From Meira nashicola (taxonomy: Eukaryota; Basidiomycota; Exobasidiomycetes; Exobasidiales; Brachybasidiaceae), in the NCBI GenBank assembly GCA_001600355.1, contig BCJU01000003.1, forward strand, positions 2,236,519 to 2,300,518: DNA of 64,000 nt, read 5' to 3'. Positions within the stretch are counted from its first letter, which is position 1. Each line of letters begins with the position of its first letter. The position numbers and the translations under genes are program-made. Below are positions 39,701 through 48,610 of the stretch, in pieces. A model generated the notes under the pieces. It had not been told where the DNA came from, ran no database searches, and saw nothing but the letters and a program-made list of their open reading frames with translations.

Positions 39701-42280
39701 ATGAGAAATTGGCAAACGAGGATTACACCATCAAGAGAAGTATCACCTTACTTCACAGCTGGATCATCTGGTCCTTTGGATCAAGATTTCAACGAAAACG
39801 CTACCATTTATGAAAATCAAGGGCAAGATATTGACTCACCGAAAGAGAAAGTAGATACCTTCACAGGTTCAGAATTCACAAATATGGCTACTGTCTCAAC
39901 ACCGATTAGAACAAATTTCCCATCTTGGATTGCAGATCGTGGAGCAACACCTTCGAATAGGATGAATGAAGCAAATTTGGCTCATCATCCAACTCCTCCT
40001 TCAAATAGTTCTCACCGCCCCAGAAGTGCTGATGATGAGCATCGTATGAAATTGGAAAGTCTTCGTTTAAGTGCACAAGAACAATTTGGCGATTGGCTCA
40101 CAAGTCCTCGTCATGCTCAAGGCGGAAAGTTCATTGATGAGTCTTCAGTTTCACCAACGGATGTTAGAGCTTCTCCACCGAAGGTGTTGACGATGAATGA
40201 GAATATTCAACATTCTTCTTGGACACCTTTGCCACACAATTTGACAAAGAGTTCAAGTGTCAACTTTGATCAAACGAGCACGTATACTACTTTGTCATCA
40301 ACAGCACGCTCTTCCGTTGGAACGTATGATGTTCAACAATCATTGCCAACTCCATTTTCTGCTTATCATGATCAAGACGGTTTTCGAGCATTATACGAAT
40401 TTCAACCAAATGTTCAAGGCTCGGGAACTGTTGATACCGCTCAAAGTTCCTACTTCAATCCAGTTTCACCTACTTCTTCGTTTGTAGAAGCTGAATTTAG
40501 CGTATTCGTTGGCGATCTTTGTCCTGATTTACGTGAAGAAGATTTGGTGAACCAATTCATTAATCCACCTTTATGGCCACCTTCTCATCCTTTTGCAATC
40601 GCACATGCACATGCTCAACAAGCAAAAGGAAAATTTGGAACACCTCCAAAAGTTGGACCAGCTCCATTTTTATCAACAAAGTCTGCAGCGATTATGACTG
40701 ATCCATTAACAGGTCTATCTAGAGGATTCGGTTTCGTTCGCTTTACGTCTGAAATGGATTGTGCAAGAGCATTGGTGGAAATGCAAGGTATTATCATTCA
40801 ACCTGTAAGCGGACAAGGTGGTCGTCCACTTCGTGTTTGTCCTGCAACGCCAAAGAATCGTTCAGCTTCTAATCCAACACAAAATTCGTTGGCTTCAAGT
40901 GCAACGGTACAAGAAAAGTTGATGAGTGCAATAAGAAGTCCAGGCGAAGGTGGCTCAACATTTGAACAACATGTTGATCAGATGAATAGTGCAAGAGAAA
41001 CATTCATGCCCACTACTCCATACAGTCCTACGCATCATTTTAGCTCTCCTCCTCCTGCTTCAGCTGTCCCTTCAAGACATCAAACCGTAATTGGAGGAGC
41101 AGAATATCCTTAAACATCTGCAGCTGTGAGCATTAATCCACTTTTATCGTCTACAAGTGGAACGGGAGCTAGCGATTCTAGTAATACAACTGTTTTCGTT
41201 GGTGGACTTTCTTCATTAATTTCTGAAGAAACTTTGAAAACTTTCTTTATGCCATTTGGAGAAATTAAATACGTCAAAATTCCACCTGGAAAAGGATGTG
41301 GATTTGTTCAATTTTTGAACAAAGCTGACGCAGAACGTGCGATCGATCGTATGCAAGGTTTTCCCATCGGAGGAGGACGAATTCGATTGAGTTGGGGTCG
41401 TAGTCAAAGTGATAAAGCTGCAGCCGCAGCCGCTCAAGCAGCTGCCCAAGCAGCTCAAATTGGTCGTTTAGCAGGTTTAGCAGGCTTGAGCAGCAATGAA
41501 ACAAGTCAATTTACAGCTGTTACTCTTGCTGCAGGTGGAAATAATTCAAATTCAGAAACTCAGACCGAATTGATCAAACAATTAACTGCAGCTGCTTTTT
41601 CTGGCGCTCAATTAAGTCAAAAGATGACGCCACCACAGAGAATGCCAACGGATCCTGAAGTACTAGCTGGAATGACATCTTCTTCTTTCCCACCATTTAT
41701 GCCGGTCAAATCGTCTTCTGCATCATCATTGACATTTGATCCATTTGCATCAAATTCTTCTCCATGGCAAGAACAAAGTGGCAATGAATTGCAAAATCGA
41801 TCAGTCTTGCCAATGGAAGCCGCTGCTCCAGGCGTTTCTCCAAACGATTTGTTGAAAGCATTTACATCTTTACAATTGGGCAGCGGTGATCAGATTAACA
41901 CACAAGGTTGGTCTAACCGTACTGCTCGAGAAGTGGGAGAAATTGGTCAACCTAGCACAAGTCGAAATACGAGCTCGAACATTGGAGGAATTGAAATTGG
42001 CACTGTTAGACAAAGAGGTCATACGCTAGCAATGACGCCTACTTCTTGGTCCAATACAAATGCGTCGAATGTTAGCCAAAGCTCTACAACTTTCTCAAAT
42101 GTTTCACCAAATGTCGAAGAATCATCAACTATGGCCTATGCTGCTAAGCGTCCAAATAATGCATCATATCGGGATTCGTTTGATTCAAAATTCAATCCGT
42201 TCGGATCAGAAGATGCGCCTGCAGATAACGAGCCTGATCAAGATGAATCATCAATCTCACTTCAGTCTCCAGAAAAGTGA
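39701..42280 (+). CDS. Nam8/Csx1-type RNA-binding protein with in-frame TAA between two RRMs
   Basis: The frame is open from 39665 after a candidate acceptor; the first ATG is at 39701 (MRNWQTRITPSREVS). About 270 disordered residues precede an RRM starting near 40492 (FSVFVGDLCPDLREEDLVNQF ... GLSRGFGFVRFTSEMDCARALVEM). It matches RRM2 of the Nam8/Ngr1/Csx1/TIA-1 group, with an insertion of about 35 residues between its strands. The same frame then meets TAA at 41111-41113. After it, the same frame stays open for 389 codons and starts with an RRM3 (TTVFVGGLSSLISEETLKTFF ... GKGCGFVQF ... IRLSWGRSQ), then an Ala/Gln-rich and serine-rich tail. No ATG of its own precedes this RRM. I see no GTRAGT donor that would remove the TAA in frame. 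Either the stop is spliced out by a weak site, read through, or this copy is broken. RRM1 of the family was not found. Confidence 0.75.
41111..41113 (+). other. In-frame TAA stop separating RRM2 and RRM3 of the RNA-binding gene
   Basis: Reading frame 2 continues unbroken before and after this TAA (sequence context CCT TAA ACA TCT GCA GCT). The downstream frame encodes a complete, conserved RRM without its own start codon, so the stop lies inside one gene. A 37-nt GTAATT...CTGCAG segment (41087-41123) covers the stop, but its removal would shift the frame by one base. Confidence 0.85.
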
Positions 42281-42696
42281 AGAAATTCAATCTTGCACAA
42301 TATGGCAAAGCATCAATTCTCAAATATTAACTAATTTTCTAACCATAATATTCGTTCTTCGTATCACTCTTTCTTTTTGTTTCTTTTCGTTACGTGAAGG
42401 CTTGTCATTTCTTCTTTCTTTTATGCTCCGTCTTTTTTTTTCACCTTTCTCTCTCTGTACGTCGCATTGTTCATAATTATACCCCAAGCTCCAAGAAAGA
42501 CTTATTTTGTACGTACATACGTACATCAACTTTCCATGCTATGTTGCCATACTCTACGTTTTTGTACTTACTCGCTCTTTTTTTCTTGCATCGTCCTAGT
42601 TACTGCAATCTGCTTTTTTTCCATCTTATTCATCATTAGCTCGAAAAGAAATAAAGATTAAATAAAATTAAATGTTTGTTCTATGAAGACAATTCA
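42281..42696. other. Convergent 3' region, 416 nt
   Basis: Two 3' UTRs of opposing genes. AATAAA and AAATAAAA stretches near 42649-42667 may serve as polyadenylation signals for the plus-strand gene. A GTACGTACATACGTAC run lies at 42509-42524. Confidence 0.45.
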
Positions 42697-43671
42697 TTAG
42701 TGAGAATTAGAGATAGGTATCAAATGACAAGTCCAAACATCCATAGATCTTATTTGACTTGTATCAAGAGGTAAACTTTGACGAAGTGCATGTAAATGAG
42801 ACTGAATAGAAATAATCTCTTTAGCATCTATATCTTGTATATCTTTTTTTGAATCTAGCCATTTTTCTGCTGCATTAATTGCCATTTCTACTTCCCATCT
42901 ACCATCTTGAAGTTTTGCATGAGGTGAAAAGGTAGATTGACGTAAAATTTTCCAACCTGATTTTTTGGCAATTTGTAAGATTTGATTTGGGTTGAGTAAA
43001 ATTTTAATATTTATATTGGATAAAGGAGAATGAGCTTGTAAGAGTGCTGCTAAAATATGTGGAAGAGCAAAAGAAGCAGCTTGAAAACCTTCTGTTTTAT
43101 TTAAAGCTGAAGAACTCAAACACCATTCTGCTATCAAAATATTCTTTACTCCTTTTTGAAAAGCAGAATTGAATGAATCAATGATTGATCTTTCATCTTC
43201 AAAATACCGCAAGCAATGTGAAAATGTCAAAGTTGTAAAATATCCTTGAGGATACCTTGATAATCCTTTGTTCGTTTTACCAAGTTTTTCAAAACCTATA
43301 AATTTGCCCAACTCACTATCACATATGTACTTTTGTGCTTGTGATAATGTATATGGAGATCCGTAATCAGCAGGTCCTGGATCGAGACCATAAACGCGAG
43401 AAGAAGGACAGTATTTTGCCAAAAATGCACCAATTGCGCCCGTTTGATCTCCTTGTCCACATCCTACATCCAATATATTTCCATCGAATAAGGATAGTTT
43501 TAAGTGCTTTTCTTTGCTACTCTCTTCATCTTTAAGCCATTCTTCTATGATCCTTAATCGATGTGTAGTTTGAATCGTTTGAACGCTCTCTGCCGTTCCT
43601 TTCTTTTTATCATATTCTTGTATATGGCAATTTGCCACTTTGATGGCATCGAGGCCTAAGAAAGTTGACAT
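42697..43671 (-). CDS. SAM-dependent methyltransferase, 324 aa
   Basis: The frame extends to 43716, where the codon is TTG, so the ATG at 43671 (MSTFLGLDAIKVANCH) is used. Motif I is clear: NILDVGCGQGDQTGAIGAFL, the glycine-rich SAM loop, with an acidic residue after beta-2 (YGLDPGPADYG). A later SHCLRYFEDERSIIDSFNSAF stretch matches the post-motif region of class I methyltransferases. The C-terminal part (about 200-324) has no recognised domain and the substrate is unknown. A first exon upstream is possible, because the conserved core starts near the N-terminus. Confidence 0.8.
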   Translation of the reverse strand: MSTFLGLDAIKVANCHIQEYDKKKGTAESVQTIQTTHRLRIIEEWLKDEESSKEKHLKLSLFDGNILDVGCGQGDQTGAIGAFLAKYCPSSRVYGLDPGPADYGSPYTLSQAQKYICDSELGKFIGFEKLGKTNKGLSRYPQGYFTTLTFSHCLRYFEDERSIIDSFNSAFQKGVKNILIAEWCLSSSALNKTEGFQAASFALPHILAALLQAHSPLSNINIKILLNPNQILQIAKKSGWKILRQSTFSPHAKLQDGRWEVEMAINAAEKWLDSKKDIQDIDAKEIISIQSHLHALRQSLPLDTSQIRSMDVWTCHLIPISNSH

Positions 43672-44099
43672 TATATCTTTGTATGATCGAGCACACCAAT
43701 TATCAGCCTGCTCCAAAAGAGCTCATTAAATACATTTCTCTTTCAATTTTTAAACATGGTTGTCAAGATTTAAGTCATACATTCTAACAATCTCCGCGGG
43801 TATTTCATGCATGTAAAGAACCGCGTGGGGAAAAAGCACGTATGTAGTATGACTGTATGCATGCACAACTCGAGTCAGAATGTGTAAGGCACAATCGCAA
43901 TCGCATTAGAAAAATGCACGCATTTCGATGGAGAAATGTTTGTGTTTCTCATTTCATTCATTAGATATGTAGTATGAGACGCTATGCTGATAAAAGATTG
44001 TACAGCTTTTTTGAGATGCAATAAAAAGAGAGAAACCTAACTAGATGTGGTATTGGATGATCTATAAAGACAATTTTGAGTGAATTGCATTTGAGCTAC
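43672..44099. other. Intergenic region, 428 nt, between methyltransferase and Arb1
   Basis: Both neighbours are on the minus strand. AT-rich, with a GCATGCATGC-like patch near 43857. No feature recognised. Confidence 0.4.
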
Positions 44100-45998
44100 T
44101 TACTTGCCTGTTTTGGCGGTCAACTTTGCTCTTTCGATAGCTTCAGCTGAATTTTTCATCAAAATCTTCTTATAATCTGCAATACCAATATCTTGTTTAG
44201 ACAAATTGACAATCTTCTTATCCTTCACTTCCCATAATTCTTGTGCAACTTGTGAAATTAATCGGAAATCGTGTGAAACAATCACAACTCCTCCTTCGAA
44301 TTCACGAATTGCGCTTGCAAGAGCATCGATCGAATTCATATCCAAATGGTTAGTAGGTTCATCCAATAAAAGAACGTGTGGGTTTTCCATAGCTAATTGA
44401 GAGAAAACAACTCTGTTTCTTAATCCATCAGATAATGTACGAATAGCGCTCGTTTGATGTGTTCCACTGAGACCGAAACGGCCCAATTGTTGTCTCCAAA
44501 ATTGAATATCTTTGTTGGGGAATTTTTCATGATATCTGCTTTCTAGGTATTCGATTGCACTCTTATCGTATGGTAACTGATCGGCAGAGTGTTGACTGTA
44601 TTTGCCCAATTTCAAACCTGCATGACGTTGAACGCTTCCGTTGACGGGCTGTAATACTCCTGTGATCAAATTGAGCAATGTAGATTTACCTGTACCATTT
44701 TGTCCTACAATAGCAACACGACTGTCCATATCGATACCGAAATCTAGACCTTGATATAAGAAATCCTTTTGTTGTCCACTGTAACTGAAAGCGACTTCGC
44801 TAAAAGCAATGATTGGTGGTGGCAATTTACGAACATCCTCAAAGTTGAATCTGAGTGCTCGAGGATGGACGACTGGCTCTACCAAACCTGCTGCCTCCAT
44901 CTTGTCAATGATCTTTTGTTTACTCTTTGCTTGTTTTACCAAGTTTGCATATGTACCAGCTGAAGCAATGAATTTCTTGATATGTGCGATCTCTTCTTGT
45001 TGTTTATGGTATGCTTTCATTTGGTTAACTTCATTTTCACTTTTGGTACGAACGTAAATGCTGTAATTACCACCATAGTAGACCATCTTCTTGTGAATGG
45101 TCAAGTCCATAATGTTTGTGCAAACGCTGTCCATAAAATCGGCAGAGTGAGAGGTAAAGACGAGAATGTGATTGTATGTAGAAAGGTATGCTTCCAACCA
45201 CACAACGGCTTCCAAATCCAAGTGATTCGTTGGTTCATCAAGCAAGAGCAAATGGGGTTTGACGAACAAAGCACGAGCCAAACTGACACGCATACGCCAA
45301 CCACCAGACAAATCCTTTGTTGGTTTAGCCATCATTTCTTTACTGAAACCCAAACCGTGCAAGATAGCTCCTGCTTTGGCTTCAAATGTGGAAGGATCCA
45401 AATCTTCTAATTCTTCGTATTTGAGTTCCAAACCGACTTCGTCAACGTCGTCTGCTGTTGACATATCTTCAATTTCTTTTTCCAAACGGGCAACCTTTTT
45501 CTTGGCAGATTCGATACAGTAATCCATTGCATTTACTTCTGAAGGATCAGCTTCACCACGGACAAGATGGATATCAACATGTTCGGGAATTTCAACATCA
45601 CGGTTTGCCATAGCTTCGAGGAAGGTCGTCTTACCAGATCCGTTTTCACCCAAGAGACCATATCGTTGTCCGTAGTTGAGAACGATACTAGCGCCATCAA
45701 CGAGCAAACGACCATGGAAACTCATGGTAAAATTATCGATATGAATATCACGAGATTGTTTGTCACTGATCAAAACACCAGATGCATTACGCTCAGTTGC
45801 CATATCGAGCTTCTTGAGATCGAGATTGTCGACCGAGTTGTTAGCGCTCAAATTAGTCAAAGGAGTACCTGTAGTTGATGCTCCATTGACAGATGAAGCA
45901 GTGGTTGTAGTACCTTTTGAAGATGTTTCTCCCTTGGCGGCAGCTTTTGCAGCCTTTTCGGCTTGACGCTTAGCTTTGGAAGCAGAGACAGGTGGCAT
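44100..45998 (-). CDS. ARB1: ABC-F ATPase Arb1 (ABCF2), 632 aa
   Basis: A Lys/Ala-rich start (MPPVSASKAKRQAEKAAKAAAKG) is followed by two ABC domains without membrane helices. Domain 1: Walker A GENGSGKTT, signature LSGGWRMRVSLARAL, Walker B LLLLDEPTNHLDLEAV. Domain 2: Walker A GQNGTGKSTL, signature LSDGLRNRVVFSQLAM, Walker B LLLLDEPTNHLDMNS. The interdomain basic linker (HIKKFIASAGTYANLVKQAKSKQK) is characteristic of Arb1/ABCF2. The length of 632 is normal. The role is in 40S and 60S ribosome production and export in the nucleus and cytoplasm, and in translation-associated recycling. It is transcribed divergently from the mitochondrial ribosomal protein gene. Confidence 0.95.
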   Translation of the reverse strand: MPPVSASKAKRQAEKAAKAAAKGETSSKGTTTTASSVNGASTTGTPLTNLSANNSVDNLDLKKLDMATERNASGVLISDKQSRDIHIDNFTMSFHGRLLVDGASIVLNYGQRYGLLGENGSGKTTFLEAMANRDVEIPEHVDIHLVRGEADPSEVNAMDYCIESAKKKVARLEKEIEDMSTADDVDEVGLELKYEELEDLDPSTFEAKAGAILHGLGFSKEMMAKPTKDLSGGWRMRVSLARALFVKPHLLLLDEPTNHLDLEAVVWLEAYLSTYNHILVFTSHSADFMDSVCTNIMDLTIHKKMVYYGGNYSIYVRTKSENEVNQMKAYHKQQEEIAHIKKFIASAGTYANLVKQAKSKQKIIDKMEAAGLVEPVVHPRALRFNFEDVRKLPPPIIAFSEVAFSYSGQQKDFLYQGLDFGIDMDSRVAIVGQNGTGKSTLLNLITGVLQPVNGSVQRHAGLKLGKYSQHSADQLPYDKSAIEYLESRYHEKFPNKDIQFWRQQLGRFGLSGTHQTSAIRTLSDGLRNRVVFSQLAMENPHVLLLDEPTNHLDMNSIDALASAIREFEGGVVIVSHDFRLISQVAQELWEVKDKKIVNLSKQDIGIADYKKILMKNSAEAIERAKLTAKTGK

Positions 45999-46544
45999 TT
46001 TTGTCGGTGGTTGTTAGGGAGATTGAAAGTTTATAGAATAGCGGATATGTAGTACTTGCAATCAAGCAAATAATACGTTTCGAGGAAATTCACTCTTGTT
46101 CGAAATGAATCCTTTGGAAATCGCTCACCAAACTGAACTCTTCGTAAAAGTCGTTGGTAAATTATCGTATATCTTCTCGAAGTGAAGATGGTCGTGAATT
46201 TGTTGGAAGGTTAACATGCAAACTTGCGCAGGATATTTTAAAAAGAGGCGTCGCGATGCAGGCACAAGGACGGTCTTGATTTTTGCCAAAATTTTGTTCA
46301 TCAATTCGAAAACTTCACGTGGTGGAGGAAAATAAGAGTGGTAAAATACCTCTGTAGAATAAATGACTTTTTAGCGTGACCTGTACTATTGCGTAGGTCA
46401 AATTTTTAAAAGCGTAACCTGAATCGGAAGTCTTCTTATTGGCAAGGCTGTAACAGAAAAAGGAAAGCGTGGCCAGGTAAAGCGTCAATGAGTGATTTTG
46501 CTGTTTAATCATTGCGATCATCACTATACAACAATCGATCAAAC
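45999..46544. promoter_or_regulatory. Divergent promoter region, Arb1 / mL41
   Basis: 546 nt between two translation-related genes. No TATA box or known element could be recognised with confidence. Confidence 0.45.
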
Positions 46545-47052
46545 ATGCGTCCTACATTGAGCCTTTTCAGCAAAGCTTCTCGCCTACCTTTAACATCAAA
46601 GCGAGGAAATAAAGATTTTTACAAAGGTACAAGAACTGGAAATATAATGAGAAGGCAGCGTATTGCACAAGCAGATCGATTCACTGGTAGACAATTTTAT
46701 GATGAATTTGGACGACCGAACACTTGGACAATGATGACAAGAGAGATTGATGAATCAAAAGTGACGAGTTACATTGTACCACCAGGATTAGCAGAGACAA
46801 AGGTAAGTGTGACAGATTAGCGGGAATGATAGCTTTCTTTTCAGATGCGCTGACATCGTAATCATCTCTCTTTTCTAGCTTAAACCACTCGTCTTCTTAG
46901 GAAAATCGAAAGAAGGCGGCGTTGAAGAGACACCACAGAGGGGATATCCTGGAGCAGATAAGATGGGATCAGGTTTCAGTTTTAATGGCAGATACTATGA
47001 ACGTCTGCGTCAGGATATCGAAGAAAGACACGGAGGCCGAAGTAGAGATTGA
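46545..47052 (+). CDS. MRPL27: Mitochondrial ribosomal protein mL41 (MRPL27), 2 exons, 143 aa
   Basis: Exon 1 is 46545-46802 (ATG, MRPTLSLFSKASRLPL) and exon 2 is 46879-47052; the intron is 46803-46878 (GTAAGT to TTCTAG, 76 nt), phase 0. The diagnostic segment is RLPLTSKRGNKDFYKGTRTGN, matching PLTTKQGNK..YKGTR in yeast Mrpl27, followed by SKVTSYIVPPGLAETKLKPLVFL. The N-terminus is basic, as in a mitochondrial presequence. The C-terminal 50 residues are family-variable. It is a component of the mitochondrial large ribosomal subunit. Convergent with NAA10, with about 170 nt between stops. Confidence 0.9.
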
Positions 47053-47221
47053 TGAGGACTGTGGCTTTCTCGTACATGACACATTCTTTGTACTATAGCA
47101 AACTCAATATGTATTCTTTGTCAAATTTTAAGGCTAGTCAGTCGCTACGTGAAATGTTCTTTGCCATCTATTAATTTCACTAAAAGTACAAAAGGGCGGT
47201 ACTAAAGCTACACGCATATTT

Positions 47222-48043
47222 TTAAAGGTTCAGACGCATACCAAGTGCATCTTCTCCGTCAGCATCTGTAGTGATTGAAAAGTTTTATCAGTAAAGGCAA
47301 TGCGAAGACAAAAGCAACATCTGTCACACTCACAATATCCCTTCTCTGTCTCATGAACAGTGAATCCGAGTGTATCTCTGTAAAGATTGATAGCAGTTCT
47401 GTTGGTGCATCGAACGTGCAATGAAACAAATTTGGCACCATAAACATCGTGCATTGCCGTCTCTGAAAAGGGAGGAGTGAAAGATGTTAGCTATATTCAT
47501 TATTGTTCTCTTATTATTATTTTATACTTACGAGACTGTTCCATTAACTTTTTAGCCAATCCTAAACGACGATGTGATCGCATAACACTGATACTCGTCA
47601 CATGTCCATGTGGAATGCCGTCTGCCGGTTCTTCCTCCCTGTTTGGTGATAGCGAGCAAGAATGACTGTGTTAGTTCAAGTTTACTTTCATCAGTTGTTC
47701 TTTTCCTTTTTTAAAGTGAACATACATCTTTGCTAGAATATATCCGACCACCCTTCCTTTATCATCTTCGGCGACATAAGACAATTGTGGCCAGGTTAAA
47801 GCGTGATAGAAGTCTAAAATAGAATATAATATGCATCAGCGATTGTTGCTACCTTACCGAACCCTTGTTGAAAAACGTACAATATCTCATCGTATAATTT
47901 TCTGGTAGGTTGTGCAAATTGCAATTTTGCATGCCCAATTGATCATCAATCTGTCCACAAAAAGTGAGGATATGGAAATTGTCAGAGAATGCAAATGCAT
48001 CTTTATCTACAAATCTACCCACCGTTGCCTCTCTGATGTTCAT
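47222..48043 (-). CDS. NAA10: Naa10/Ard1, catalytic subunit of N-terminal acetyltransferase NatA (6 exons, 152 aa)
   Basis: The gene is not seen as one open frame. I rebuilt it from six exons: 48023-48043, 47881-47950, 47726-47813, 47532-47638, 47334-47462 and 47222-47265. The introns are 67-87 nt with GT...AG borders and consistent phases. The protein starts [48 protein letters not shown] and has the GNAT core with RRLGLA (acetyl-CoA pyrophosphate loop), YVSLHVR-like [18 protein letters not shown], and ends [13 protein letters not shown]. All blocks match Naa10. With Naa15 it acetylates nascent Ser/Ala/Thr/Gly N-termini at the ribosome. Five introns in 459 coding bases contrast with the long intronless neighbours. 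Confidence 0.93.
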
Positions 48044-48610
48044 CTTGCCTGTGTTTCCCTTGACTGATGATCGCTAGATGATCATTATAATTCAAGAATC
48101 AATTCTTCTTACGCTTGCATAGCGCATACACAATCTCTCTCTCTTACACGTGAAATAGCGCGGGGGCCCAAGCGCGACGCCCAAGTACATAAAATAGGTA
48201 CACGGATATGGAAATAGGATTTCCGAAATGTTTTATCAAAGTCCAAAATGTAACATCCGTTCACCATCATCAGACTTGCTTCCATCATTTGTGTGTCAAA
48301 GACACAATACAAGGCCAATTCGTATTGCGATGACAGTCTGAAGCAAACGTTTCCCTGCTCAATATAGCAGAATTAATTATACATAAAAGACTACTAAATA
48401 GACTTGTCTATTTTCTCCTGCTCGGTGGATGAAGAGAGCGGATGAAAACGACGAGAAGCAAGATAATCCGAACCAAAATCGCTTTCAATTCCACATGCTC
48501 GATCAATGCTCATTGTATTATGAACCACTACTAAAACTAATGCTCTAATCTACTGCAACTGCATATATATCATATTATCCATCCATTACACGACTTCTGC
48601 AAACGTCAAG
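48044..48610. promoter_or_regulatory. Divergent promoter region, NAA10 / disordered-protein gene
   Basis: 567 nt between two genes transcribed apart. A TATATATCATATTA stretch near 48562 could serve as a TATA element for the plus-strand gene. A GCGGGGGCCC GC-rich patch is near 48160. No other feature. Confidence 0.4.

Noticed and set aside
41087..41123. A 37-nt intron GTAATT...CTGCAG removing the TAA
   Set aside because: It is shorter than any other intron here and would shift the RRM3 frame, which is intact without splicing.
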